This document shows positions 16,250 through 24,481 of a stretch of 43,638 nucleotides of DNA, piece after piece. The DNA is from Flavobacteriaceae bacterium (GTDB taxonomy: Bacteria; Bacteroidota; Bacteroidia; Flavobacteriales; Flavobacteriaceae): contig JAOZLL010000012.1 in assembly GCA_029934835.1 (NCBI GenBank), positions 1 through 43,638 of the forward strand. Direction: 5' to 3'. The translations under genes and the position numbers were made by a program. Below the pieces are notes generated by a model that saw only the letters and a program-made list of their open reading frames with translations, had not been told where the DNA came from and ran no database searches. Each line of letters begins with the position of its first letter. The stretch's first letter is position 1.

Positions 16250-17695
16250 CTAAAATAGTTTGCGAATTGCTTTCCTTTCCACCAAATATATAAAACCTAC
16301 AAAAAGTAATAGTATAAAAATGGACTGCATCCAATTGGGTTGCAACCAATAGTACGAACCAAAAGCCACTAAACTACCTGTAAGTAGATAGCCTATAATC
16401 GTTTTTAAATTATAAGGAATCGGGTAGTGTTTTTTACCCATCCAAAAGGAAATAAACATCATGATTCCATAAGCCAATAAAGTTGCCCAAGCAGATGCCA
16501 TAAATCCGATTTTGGGTAGCATCACTACATTAAAAATGATGGTAACTACAGCTCCTATGATAGAGAAATACATCCCATAACGGGTTTTATCAATCAACTT
16601 ATACCAAATGGATAAGTTATGATAAATGCCTAAAAATAAGTTTGCTAATAATACAACAGGCACAATACCTAATGCCATCCAATAACTAGGATTTATAAAG
16701 TGTTTAAATACATCTAAAAACAAGACGATTCCCACTAAAACGACCACGCCAACAATAGTAAAATACTTCATTATTTGCGCATAGGTTTCTGGCGCATTTT
16801 TTTGATCTGAAATAGAAAAAAATAAGGGTTCTGCTCCTAACCTAAATGCCATAATATATAAATTCATAAATATGGCTAATTTATAGGCAGCTGCATACAA
16901 ACCTTCGGTTTCTTTATCTATATATATTCCAATTAAATATTTATCTAAATTTTCATTAATAACATAAGCCAAACCAGCAATTACTATAGGATAGCTGTAG
17001 CGTAACATTTTGATAAATAGCACTTTATCAAACTGCCATTTGAATTTTATAAGGTAAGGCAATAGCAGCATAAAACTCACCGCACTACCTAATACATTAG
17101 CAACAAAAATATAGTTCAGTTTACTGATTTTAGGATAATTTATGCTAACCCAATTTGGCAGTTGTATGCCATTTTCAATCCATTGCGGAATCCAACGTAA
17201 AGCAAATAACTGAATGAACACGATGATACCTACATTCACCAATTTGATAAACATATAGCGAATAGGTCTATTCGAGGCTCGTAAATAAGCAAACGGCACC
17301 ATAGCCAAGGTATCTAATGCCATAATTGCCATAAAAAGTCGAAGACGTAAAACATTATCTCCAAAGCCAAAAAAGGTAGAAATCTGAGTAAAAAATAAAC
17401 TAAAAAGCAATAAAAAAAGTCCAACCCAAAGGCTAATACTTATAAAAGTAGTAGAAACCAAGCTATCTTTCTGTTCTTTATCTTTATAAAACCTAAAAAA
17501 GGTTGTTTCCATCCCAAAAGTAAGCAATACGGCAAACAAAGCTGCCCAGATATAAAAATCAGTGTTTTCAGCATAGTGTTCTGCTGGTAAAGCATCAGTA
17601 TGTACGCGAACCAACAAGAAATTGATTACTCGTGGTAATACGGCAGCGATACCGTAGATGATACTATCTTTGAATAAACGTTTGAGTGTGCTCAA
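16250..17695 (-). CDS. Polysaccharide flippase (Wzx/MVF-like)
   Basis: A 481-residue inner-membrane protein with about 12-14 hydrophobic segments over its whole length. The N-terminal block (LKRLFKDSIIYGIAAVLPRVINF) and the length fit the polysaccharide-biosynthesis/oligosaccharide flippase family of the MOP superfamily, which moves lipid-linked sugar units across the inner membrane. No glycosyltransferase is adjacent, so the polysaccharide is unknown. A -7 type element lies about 22 bp before the start. Convergent with nadE. Confidence 0.85.
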   Translation of the reverse strand: MSTLKRLFKDSIIYGIAAVLPRVINFLLVRVHTDALPAEHYAENTDFYIWAALFAVLLTFGMETTFFRFYKDKEQKDSLVSTTFISISLWVGLFLLLFSLFFTQISTFFGFGDNVLRLRLFMAIMALDTLAMVPFAYLRASNRPIRYMFIKLVNVGIIVFIQLFALRWIPQWIENGIQLPNWVSINYPKISKLNYIFVANVLGSAVSFMLLLPYLIKFKWQFDKVLFIKMLRYSYPIVIAGLAYVINENLDKYLIGIYIDKETEGLYAAAYKLAIFMNLYIMAFRLGAEPLFFSISDQKNAPETYAQIMKYFTIVGVVVLVGIVLFLDVFKHFINPSYWMALGIVPVVLLANLFLGIYHNLSIWYKLIDKTRYGMYFSIIGAVVTIIFNVVMLPKIGFMASAWATLLAYGIMMFISFWMGKKHYPIPYNLKTIIGYLLTGSLVAFGSYYWLQPNWMQSIFILLLFVGFIYLVERKAIRKLF

Positions 17696-17716
17696 CTAAG
17701 CTAGTTTTGATTTATG

Positions 17717-17724
17717 CAAACTTA
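17717..17724 (-). promoter_or_regulatory. Possible -7 element for the flippase gene
   Basis: TAAGTTTG on the minus strand matches TAnnTTTG, 22 bp before the start. A -33 TTG is missing at normal spacing. Confidence 0.38.
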
Positions 17725-17768
17725 GGGAAATCTTTAAAATAATAAAGTGTTTAATTTAGTATCTAATA

Positions 17769-18692
17769 CTATAACAACCGCTTCCTTCGCACCAAATAAG
17801 CAGACAATACACTATAAAAACCTTGGTTAATGTCCACAGGAACATAGTCAATTTTATATTGCATACATTTTAAATGTATATGGTGAAAATACTTCTCAAC
17901 AGCTTCTTGATATTGTGCTTTTACATTATCAGCATACAGGTTTATATGTTCACCTGTTTCGACATCAACAAAACGTTTGGGTTGGTTGTCAAAATCAAAA
18001 TTTTGTTCCGTTTCACCATCATAAGTATGAAACAGTACCACTTCGTGTTTGTTAAATTTTAAATGCCGAAGCGCCTCAAATAATTCTTCTTCCTTTCTAT
18101 TAGCTTGCCACATATCAGTAAATAAAAATATCAAAGATCGTTTATGAATATTTTCAGCAATTTGATGTAAAAAGGTATAGGTTTCTGTACCTGATTCTGA
18201 AGTCTTATGAAGCAGTGGTTCCAAATAACTTAACAAACGGCGATGATGTCTACCACTACCCTTTTCGGGAGCATAATATTCATACGAATCTGAATAGATA
18301 CTCAAACCAACTGCATCGCGTTGTTTTTTAAGTAGATTCATCAAAGAAGCAGCAGCAACAGCTGAAAATCCAATTTTATTTAAACTATCAAGTGATTTGT
18401 TTTTAGATGCAGGATAATGCATCGAAGCTGAATTATCAACAATTATATGACAACGTAAGTTCGTTTCTTCGTCATAGCGTTTTACATAGAGTTTATCTGT
18501 TTTAGCAAAGAGCTTCCAATCTATATGTCTTGTACTTTCTCCTGTATTATACAAGCGATGCTCAGCAAACTCTACTGAAAATCCGTGAAATGGACTTTGA
18601 TGCATACCTGTAATAAAGCCTTCAACTACTTGATTGGCGAGTAGTTCAAAATTATCTAAGGGTTCTGTATTTTTTAATTGATCAATTGTCAT
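17769..18692 (-). CDS. DUF58 domain protein
   Basis: A 307-residue cytoplasmic protein. The DUF58 core GESTRHIDWKLFAKT is at residues 51-65 and a vWA-like metal site DNSAS at 86-90. DUF58 genes usually sit with a MoxR-type ATPase and BatA/BatB vWA proteins; none is present here, so this copy is separated from the usual cluster. Function is generally inferred as part of a chaperone-like or envelope-stress complex with MoxR. A strong hairpin upstream isolates it from trxA, so it likely has its own promoter. Confidence 0.88.
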   Translation of the reverse strand: MTIDQLKNTEPLDNFELLANQVVEGFITGMHQSPFHGFSVEFAEHRLYNTGESTRHIDWKLFAKTDKLYVKRYDEETNLRCHIIVDNSASMHYPASKNKSLDSLNKIGFSAVAAASLMNLLKKQRDAVGLSIYSDSYEYYAPEKGSGRHHRRLLSYLEPLLHKTSESGTETYTFLHQIAENIHKRSLIFLFTDMWQANRKEEELFEALRHLKFNKHEVVLFHTYDGETEQNFDFDNQPKRFVDVETGEHINLYADNVKAQYQEAVEKYFHHIHLKCMQYKIDYVPVDINQGFYSVLSAYLVRRKRLL

Positions 18693-18713
18693 GAATACTT
18701 TCCCAAAAATAAG

Positions 18714-18745
18714 AAAAGGTTTGAGAACTACGTCTCAAACCTTTT
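18714..18745 (-). terminator. Intrinsic terminator after trxA
   Basis: A perfect 13-bp stem, AAAAGGTTTGAGA (18714-18726) with TCTCAAACCTTTT (18733-18745), and a 6-nt loop. On the minus strand it is followed by CTTATTTTT. It lies 52 bp after the trxA stop. Confidence 0.83.
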
Positions 18746-18797
18746 AAAAATTTAATAGATGGTCATCGTGCTGAAACGAGATGACAAATCTAATATC

Positions 18798-19118
18798 TTA
18801 TTTTAGTGCTTCTTCAAGTTTCTCTACATATAGTGATTTTTGAGCTACACCTACTTGTTTAGCAAATTGCTCACCATTCTTGAAAAGAATCACTGTAGGA
18901 ATATTTCTTACGCCATATTCAGCAGCAAATTTTTGATTTGCATCTACATCTACTTTTGCTACGATTGCTTTACCAGCATATTCTTCGCTTATCTGATCCA
19001 TAATTGGGTGAATCATTCTACAAGGGCCACACCATGCTGCCCAAAAATCTACAAAAACAGGTTTGTCTGATTTCAAAACTACTTCCTCAAAAGTAGCATC
19101 TGTTACATCTATTGCCAT
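18798..19118 (-). CDS. trxA: Thioredoxin
   Basis: A 106-residue cytoplasmic thioredoxin with the classical WCGPC active site (Cys30, Cys33), the buried Asp in VDFW, and cis-Pro in RNIPTV. General disulfide reductant, normally recharged by thioredoxin reductase. It has no signal peptide, unlike the thioredoxin-fold proteins of the 7612-11591 cassette. It is a single gene with its own promoter and terminator, divergent from metK. Confidence 0.95.
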   Translation of the reverse strand: MAIDVTDATFEEVVLKSDKPVFVDFWAAWCGPCRMIHPIMDQISEEYAGKAIVAKVDVDANQKFAAEYGVRNIPTVILFKNGEQFAKQVGVAQKSLYVEKLEEALK

Positions 19119-19179
19119 AATTTTTTATTTAGGTTATTAATTGGTTTTTATATAGTAATTCCGAATATCAACTTCATTG

Positions 19180-19212
19180 CAAAAGTAAACAAAAACAGTT
19201 CTATTTCACCAA
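19180..19212 (-). promoter_or_regulatory. trxA promoter (TTG-N22-TACTTTTG)
   Basis: On the minus strand TTG (19210-19212) is followed after 22 bp by TACTTTTG (19180-19187), both boxes of the Bacteroidota vegetative promoter. Expected leader about 55 nt. Confidence 0.6.
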
Positions 19213-19298
19213 CTAATTATTTTTTTTATTTATACCTACATATATATTTTTGATACATAATTAACATTATAATATCTACCAACTATCAAAGAAAATTG

Positions 19299-19306
19299 TA
19301 TATTTG
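19299..19306 (+). promoter_or_regulatory. Probable metK -7 element
   Basis: TATATTTG, a match to TAnnTTTG, ends 11 bp before the first base of the predicted riboswitch stem P1. Transcription would start almost exactly at the aptamer, which supports both calls. No clear -33 TTG. Confidence 0.55.
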
Positions 19307-19313
19307 TCTCTTA

Positions 19314-19370
19314 ATACGAGGATACATTTGAACTGATTGCAACCTCTTCAAAAAATGCTAAAACGGTAGG
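19314..19370 (+). promoter_or_regulatory. SAM-II type riboswitch upstream of metK
   Basis: The order of elements matches the SAM-II (SAM-alpha) aptamer. Stem P1 is GAGG (19318-19321) with CCTC (19343-19346). The loop holds CATTT, ACTG and ATTGCAA. After the stem comes an A-rich strand with AAATGCTAAAACGG. CATTT (19325-19329) can pair with AAATG (19353-19357), and ACTG (19332-19335) with CGGT (19364-19367), which makes the pseudoknot. The gene downstream is SAM synthetase, the expected target. P1 is short (4 bp) and the aptamer ends about 70 nt before the start codon, further than the classical case where it covers the ribosome-binding region. How ligand binding changes expression is therefore open. 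Confidence 0.75.
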
Positions 19371-19438
19371 TTTTCCTTTCCCTTTTCGCGTATTCTTTAT
19401 AGTAAAAACTAAATTTAATTATTTTTAATTATAAAATT

Positions 19439-20695
19439 ATGTCTTATTTTTTTACCTCCGAATCCGTATCAGAAGGACATCCTGATAAAGTTTCTGATCA
19501 AATATCTGATGCGCTATTAGATAATTTTTTAGCCTTTGACCCTAATTCAAAAGTAGCTTGTGAAACCATGGTAACAACAGGTCAAGTAATATTAGCTGGT
19601 GAAGTAAAGTCTAGTGTGTATTTAGATGTGCAAAAAATTGCACGAAATATAATAAACAAGATCGGTTATACCAAAGGAGAATACATGTTTGATGGTAATT
19701 CATGCGGTGTTTTATCTGCCATTCATGAGCAATCTAGTGATATTAATCAAGGTATTGAAAGAGATGATAAAATGGCTCAAGGTGCAGGTGACCAAGGAAT
19801 GATGTTTGGTTATGCATCAAATGAGACACCAAACTATATGCCTTTAGCATTAGACTTAAGTCATCAAATTTTAATGGAATTAGCTGTTATTCGTAGAGAG
19901 GAAAAACAGATGACCTATTTACGACCTGATGCAAAATCTCAAGTCACCATAGAATATTCTGATGATAATAAACCCATTAGAATTAAAGATATTGTGGTAT
20001 CTACACAACACGATCCTTTTGATAATGATGACATAAAAATGTTACAAAAAATAAAAGACGATGTACAACAAATTTTAATACCAAGAGTGGTTTCTAAACA
20101 AGCTGAGGCCATTCAAAAATTATTCACTGACAACATTACCTATCATGTAAATCCCACTGGAAAATTTGTAATTGGTGGACCTCATGGCGATACTGGCTTG
20201 ACAGGTAGAAAAATTATTGTAGATACTTATGGTGGAAAAGGAGCACATGGTGGTGGTGCCTTTAGTGGAAAAGATCCTAGTAAAGTTGATAGATCTGCAG
20301 CTTACGCAACAAGACATATTGCTAAAAATATGGTGGCAGCTGGAGTTTGTGATGAAATGTTGGTCCAGGTTTCTTATGCCATTGGTGTGGCAAAACCTAT
20401 GGGTATTTTTGTTGACACCTATGGAACTTCTAAAGTATCACAATCTGATAGTGAAATTGCTCAAATTATCACAGAACTCTTTGATATGCGACCTGCTGCA
20501 ATTGAAGAACGATTAAAATTACGTCAACCTATCTATTTAGAAACGGCATCTTATGGACATATGGGACGTAAAAATAAAACCATTGAAAAAACATTTAAAA
20601 ATACCGAAGGTAAGATCAAGAAACTTTCTGTTGAGTTATTTACTTGGGAAAAATTAGATTTTGTAGCTAAAATTCAGAAACAATTTGAATTGTAA
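19439..20695 (+). CDS. metK: S-adenosylmethionine synthetase
   Basis: A 418-residue enzyme making SAM from methionine and ATP. Conserved blocks include GHPDKVSDQ at 13-21, [33 protein letters not shown] and [19 protein letters not shown], all intact. It stands alone behind a predicted SAM-II riboswitch, so product feedback on its own expression is likely. The spacer after it (20696-20888) contains a dispersed hairpin repeat and no obvious T-tract terminator. Confidence 0.96.
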   Translation: MSYFFTSESVSEGHPDKVSDQISDALLDNFLAFDPNSKVACETMVTTGQVILAGEVKSSVYLDVQKIARNIINKIGYTKGEYMFDGNSCGVLSAIHEQSSDINQGIERDDKMAQGAGDQGMMFGYASNETPNYMPLALDLSHQILMELAVIRREEKQMTYLRPDAKSQVTIEYSDDNKPIRIKDIVVSTQHDPFDNDDIKMLQKIKDDVQQILIPRVVSKQAEAIQKLFTDNITYHVNPTGKFVIGGPHGDTGLTGRKIIVDTYGGKGAHGGGAFSGKDPSKVDRSAAYATRHIAKNMVAAGVCDEMLVQVSYAIGVAKPMGIFVDTYGTSKVSQSDSEIAQIITELFDMRPAAIEERLKLRQPIYLETASYGHMGRKNKTIEKTFKNTEGKIKKLSVELFTWEKLDFVAKIQKQFEL

Positions 20696-20791
20696 TCAAT
20701 AAAGTTCTTTATATTTATATCGGTTCATCTCAACTTTGCTCAATAAGCCAATGAACACTCAATGAGCTTTAATTGATAGAGAATTCCTTTA

Positions 20792-20813
20792 AACCTGAGT
20801 TCGCCTAAGGTTT
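20792..20813. repeat. Dispersed hairpin repeat, copy 1
   Basis: AACCTGAGTTCG followed by CCTAAGGTTT; the ends AAACCT and AGGTTT pair around a 9-10 nt loop. The reverse complement occurs at 37129-37151 with one extra A between the halves. Both copies lie in short spacers after a stop codon, like REP elements. Confidence 0.65.
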
Positions 20814-20888
20814 TAAAATGGGCTTGTTATCTTGTTTTAAGATAAATAAAAAATTGGGAATGTTAATATTATAGTCAAGGAAAACAAT

Positions 20889-21692
20889 CTACCATCCACC
20901 ACTAGCTCCACCGCCACCGAAGCCTCCACCTCCAAAGCCTCCACTAAAACCTCCACCACCAAAGCTTCCACCTCCAGATCCAAAACCACCTATGCTGCCA
21001 CCTCTTCCAAGAATAATTGGGCCTGTACCCGAGGATCTATATCCACGACCTCCTTTACCTGAATTCTTATTTGCTTTTGAAAGAATAATAATGACTATAA
21101 TAAACAAAATAAAAAATAAAATAAACGATAATGGACTGCCTTTATTGGTTTCATCATTTTGATACTCACCAGACAAGACTTCCATCATGCTAGTGGTTCC
21201 TACATCAATCCCAGAATAATAATCACCTTGTTTAAAATATGGTGATATAACCATTTCAATTATCCTACGAGACATCGCATCGGTAAGTAAATGCTCTAAT
21301 CCATAACCTACTTGAATGGCCATTTTACGATCATCCTTAGCAATTAAAAATAGAACTCCGTTATCTTTATCTGCTTGACCTATTCCCCATTTATGAGCCC
21401 ATTCGGCAGCAAATAGATTGATGTTTTTTCCATCTAGAGAAGTAACCGTATAAACAACTATTTGTGTAGATGTAGAATCTGCATAATTTATAAGTTTCTG
21501 TTCTAAATAAGATTTTTCAGAAACACTAAGTAGACCAGCATCATCATAAACTGAAGTATCTGATTTTGGTTTCTTGGGTAAGGTAGTATCTTGTGCAACT
21601 ATCGAAAAAAAAGACAAACTAAATATAATCAACAGAAAATAATTTATCTGAAGCTTTTTTATAATATGTATAAAAGATGAATAGTATCTCAT
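20889..21692 (-). CDS. TPM domain membrane protein with Gly-rich tail
   Basis: A 267-residue protein: N-terminal signal or anchor (about 17-34), TPM (DUF477) domain at about 47-170 starting VYDDAGLLS, one membrane helix at 187-205, and a Gly/Ser-rich tail at 213-267. This is the YgcG-like architecture. TPM domains have been linked to membrane-protein quality control and photosystem repair in plants; the bacterial role is unclear. Start overlaps the stop of the previous TPM gene (TAATG). Third gene of a lemA-TPM-TPM operon. Confidence 0.88.
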   Translation of the reverse strand: MRYYSSFIHIIKKLQINYFLLIIFSLSFFSIVAQDTTLPKKPKSDTSVYDDAGLLSVSEKSYLEQKLINYADSTSTQIVVYTVTSLDGKNINLFAAEWAHKWGIGQADKDNGVLFLIAKDDRKMAIQVGYGLEHLLTDAMSRRIIEMVISPYFKQGDYYSGIDVGTTSMMEVLSGEYQNDETNKGSPLSFILFFILFIIVIIILSKANKNSGKGGRGYRSSGTGPIILGRGGSIGGFGSGGGSFGGGGFSGGFGGGGFGGGGASGGW

Positions 21693-22138
21693 TAATTTAT
21701 TTCTCCTTTAGAAATTTCATTTGATAATTCATTCAAATCATCACTTTGATAGGGGAAAAACTTCTTTAATTTTTCGCCTACTTTTAAAACTCCTGTAACT
21801 AAACCTTTCTCATTTTTTCCTTGAGAAAAATATTGTGTAACCAATTGTTTCTCTTCTTCCCAAAAATCATCCGATACAAGTTCGTTTATTCCTTCATCAC
21901 CAAGAATTGCAAATTGTTTATTAGAAACACAAACGTAGAAAAGAACTCCATTTCGTTCTTTAGTCTGGTTCATTTTTAAAAATAAAAAAACCTCTTTGGC
22001 TCGCACCAAAGTAGGTTTTTTTGTTTTATTTTCAATATGAACTCGAATCTCTCCTGAAGTATTTTTTTCAGCTTTTTGTATCGCTTCAATTACACTTTTT
22101 TCTTGTTCGTCAGTTAAAAAAGATTCTACTTCTGACAT
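21692..22138 (-). CDS. TPM domain protein, short form
   Basis: A 148-residue TPM (DUF477) protein without signal peptide or membrane helix (LTDEQEKSVIEAIQKAEKNT, then SGEIRVHIE and NGVLFYVCVSNKQFAILGD). Middle gene of the lemA operon: it starts 5 bp after lemA and overlaps the next gene by one base. It presumably acts with the membrane-bound TPM protein and LemA. Confidence 0.87.
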   Translation of the reverse strand: MSEVESFLTDEQEKSVIEAIQKAEKNTSGEIRVHIENKTKKPTLVRAKEVFLFLKMNQTKERNGVLFYVCVSNKQFAILGDEGINELVSDDFWEEEKQLVTQYFSQGKNEKGLVTGVLKVGEKLKKFFPYQSDDLNELSNEISKGEIN

Positions 22139-22143
22139 TTTAA

Positions 22144-22749
22144 TTACTTATTGTCAGTTCCAAAATCAACTTTCACTCCTTTTTCAGCACCTGATTCTGA
22201 TTTAAAATACTCTAATGCATCAAATCCAAACCAACCAGCTAATAAAGAGTTAGGAAATCTTTTGATATGTTTGTTATACGGATTTACAGCTTCGTTAAAA
22301 CGATTACGCGCTACATTAATACGATTCTCAGTACCTTCTAATTGCGACATTAATTCTTTAAAATGTTGATCTGCTTTTAAATCGGGATAACGCTCTACCA
22401 CTACCATTAACTTACCTAGTGCTCCAGCTAAACCACTTTGTGCTTGTTGAAAAGCAGCCATTTTTTCAGGAGTTAAATTAGTTGGATCAATTTTTGTTTG
22501 CGTAGCTTCTGCTCTAGCTTTGATAACGCCTTCTAGGGTTTCTTTTTCATGTGCAGCATAACCTTTAGTGGTTTCTACTAAGTTATCAATTAAATCGTAA
22601 CGACGTTGGTAAGCGCTCTCTACGTCACCCCATTTGTTTGTTGCTGTTTCTTTTAAATCAATAGCAGTGTTGTTAAAGCCGACCGCCCAGTTATACAGGG
22701 AAAAGGCAATAGCTCCAATAATTAATAAAGGAATTAACCATTTTTTCAT
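22144..22749 (-). CDS. lemA: LemA family protein
   Basis: A 201-residue protein with one N-terminal membrane segment (about 3-20) and a long helical, coiled-coil-like domain outside. The block NKWGDVESAYQRRYDLIDNL and the later RFPNSLLAGWFGF are hallmarks of LemA. First gene of a three-gene operon with two TPM-domain proteins, a combination found in many bacteria. Role unknown; structural envelope function is often suggested. Confidence 0.93.
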   Translation of the reverse strand: MKKWLIPLLIIGAIAFSLYNWAVGFNNTAIDLKETATNKWGDVESAYQRRYDLIDNLVETTKGYAAHEKETLEGVIKARAEATQTKIDPTNLTPEKMAAFQQAQSGLAGALGKLMVVVERYPDLKADQHFKELMSQLEGTENRINVARNRFNEAVNPYNKHIKRFPNSLLAGWFGFDALEYFKSESGAEKGVKVDFGTDNK

Positions 22750-22828
22750 AATAATATAGGTTTATTGTTAATAAATTAGGTGTAAATATCGTAATTGTTT
22801 TATGAAACTCAAAAAAAATAGGTTCAAA

Positions 22829-23170
22829 TTACAATTGAGCCTTAATTTGCTGTAGCTCACTTTTAATTTTTTCTAATCGTGAAATCACTAACTGATTGGT
22901 TGGAACCTCTTGTTTTCCATGTCTACGATCGTCTTTAAGTTTTTGTTTAGCACCATCTAGCGTAAAGCCTTTTTCTTTTACTAAACGATAAATGTGTTGT
23001 AAGGCAACAACATCTTTTTTAGTAAAAACTCTGCTCCCATTTTTATTTTTTTTGGGATGTAGGGTTTTAAATTCTTTCTCCCAATAACGAATTAATGATG
23101 TTTTTACATTAAAAGCTTTGGCTAATTCACCAATCTTATAAAACATTTTGTTGGGTAAATCTATATGCAT
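22829..23170 (-). CDS. MerR family transcriptional regulator
   Basis: A 113-residue regulator. The N-terminal winged helix (FYKIGELAKAFNVKTSLIRYWEKEF) has the MerR pattern, followed by a basic wing region and a short C-terminal helix that ends after about 15 turns; no effector-binding domain or metal-binding Cys is present. Co-transcribed with the M23 peptidase (17 bp spacing), a conserved flavobacterial pair next to alaS. Target and signal unknown. Confidence 0.9.
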   Translation of the reverse strand: MHIDLPNKMFYKIGELAKAFNVKTSLIRYWEKEFKTLHPKKNKNGSRVFTKKDVVALQHIYRLVKEKGFTLDGAKQKLKDDRRHGKQEVPTNQLVISRLEKIKSELQQIKAQL

Positions 23171-23187
23171 AGAGTTGTATTAAAAAA

Positions 23188-24156
23188 TTAATCTAATGAT
23201 TGTCCGTCTTGATCTGCTGCTTTCTGCATAGCCACAAATTCTTCTGGTGATAAATTTCCATAATAATAATAAATAGGGTTAACTGGTCGACCATTTTTAT
23301 GTACTTCATAATGCAAATGCGGAGCTACAGACCTTCCTGTATTACCAACATAACCAATTACATCACCCCTTTTTACTTTTTTTCCTTTTTTGGTTGCAAT
23401 CTTATCCATATGTGCATAAACAGTTTTATAACCATAGCCATGCTCGATATATACAACATTTCCAAATGAACTACTTCTATTGGCCCTTGTTACAACACCA
23501 TTTCCAGATGCATAAATCGGAGTTCCTTTCTTAGCAGTAAAATCCATTCCTTCATGCATTTTACGAATTTTTAGTATCGGATGCATTCTCATTCCATAAC
23601 CAGATGCCATACGTGTCAACTCTTGCTTTTTTACAGGTTGAATAGCAGGAATTGAAGCTAACATTTCTTCTTTATTCTCAGCCATTTTAACAATCTCATC
23701 TAGTGATTTTGATTGTACGACAATTCTTTTTGATAATACGTCCATTTGTTTAGTCAGATTCAAAATCATTTTTGAATTTTCAAAACCTTCTAAGGATTGA
23801 TATCTATTAACGCCCCCAAAACCTGCTTTTCGAACTTCATCTGGAACAGAAGCTGCTTCAAAAAATTGACGGTAAATAGTATTATCTCTACTTTCAAGTT
23901 CTTCCAACCTATCGGTATGCTGAACTGTTCTCTTAGATAATAATTCATAGTTGAGTTTCATATTTTCTAACTCCCTTTTTTGAACCTTTACTTTAGGTGA
24001 TTCTATGATATTACTCAAGATAATAAACCCTAAAAAACCAGTCAATGATACAGCTAATAATATAAGGATACCATTTCTAAGAAACGTTCCTCTTTTTGGT
24101 AAAATTTTACTATAAGATAAGGTATCAGGATTATAATGATATTTTACTTTTGCCAT
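23188..24156 (-). CDS. M23 family metallopeptidase, membrane-anchored
   Basis: A peptidoglycan endopeptidase of the LytM/M23 type, 322 residues from the start I choose. One membrane helix lies at about 26-49, a coiled-coil stalk at about 60-165, and the M23 domain from about 185, with zinc ligands in MHEGMD (HxxxD) and HLHYEV (HxH). The longer frame begins at 24189, but MAKVKYHYNP at 24156 is the typical N-terminus of this group. The strong promoter at 24203-24233 should start transcription near 24196, leaving only 7 nt before the longer start. Divergent from alaS; followed by merR. Confidence 0.9.
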   Translation of the reverse strand: MAKVKYHYNPDTLSYSKILPKRGTFLRNGILILLAVSLTGFLGFIILSNIIESPKVKVQKRELENMKLNYELLSKRTVQHTDRLEELESRDNTIYRQFFEAASVPDEVRKAGFGGVNRYQSLEGFENSKMILNLTKQMDVLSKRIVVQSKSLDEIVKMAENKEEMLASIPAIQPVKKQELTRMASGYGMRMHPILKIRKMHEGMDFTAKKGTPIYASGNGVVTRANRSSSFGNVVYIEHGYGYKTVYAHMDKIATKKGKKVKRGDVIGYVGNTGRSVAPHLHYEVHKNGRPVNPIYYYYGNLSPEEFVAMQKAADQDGQSLD

Positions 24157-24202
24157 AAATTTAAAAATCTTATTTTTGCTTTTTATCAAAAGCTATAACA
24201 AG

Positions 24203-24233
24203 CAAATTTACAAAATGTTTTGGTATAGCTCAA
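24203..24233 (-). promoter_or_regulatory. Promoter of the M23-merR operon (TTG-N20-TAAATTTG)
   Basis: On the minus strand TTG (24231-24233) is followed after 20 bp by TAAATTTG (24203-24210), a full match to the Bacteroidota -33/-7 consensus. Confidence 0.68.
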
Positions 24234-24481
24234 ATTGAATTTATTTTTAGCATAGACTTAACATCTTGAAAAGAAAAAGACATAAGAAAAAAGACGTTAG
24301 ATACTAGACTGTTTCCTTAAAGGAAGGAAAATAATCATATTGATAAAAAAATAATTAAAGTTATTTAATCTATAAGCATATTTAAATAAAAACAAAACAC
24401 CTTCAATAAAGGACATAGCACTCAATAGATTGATTAAAAAATCTTAACGCCTTTGTCCTCTGCGGTAAAAACAATTAATAA
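24234..24481. other. alaS upstream region with repeat fragments
   Basis: An AT-rich 250-bp region. It holds AGACGTTAGA (24292-24301, shared with 16115-16124) followed by TACTAGAC, and a stretch from CCTTTGT to GCGGTAAAA (24449-24470) resembling 3054-3083. I find no TAnnTTTG promoter for alaS. No small open frame stands out. Confidence 0.4.

Noticed and set aside
18762-18785. GTCATC/GATGAC inverted repeat between DUF58 and trxA genes
   Set aside because: Only a 6-bp stem with a long loop and no T-tract. It might be a worn fragment of a dispersed repeat, but there is no second copy here.
20889-21054. Gly-rich coding repeat as a DNA repeat element
   Set aside because: It encodes the normal Gly/Ser-rich tail of a TPM-domain protein.
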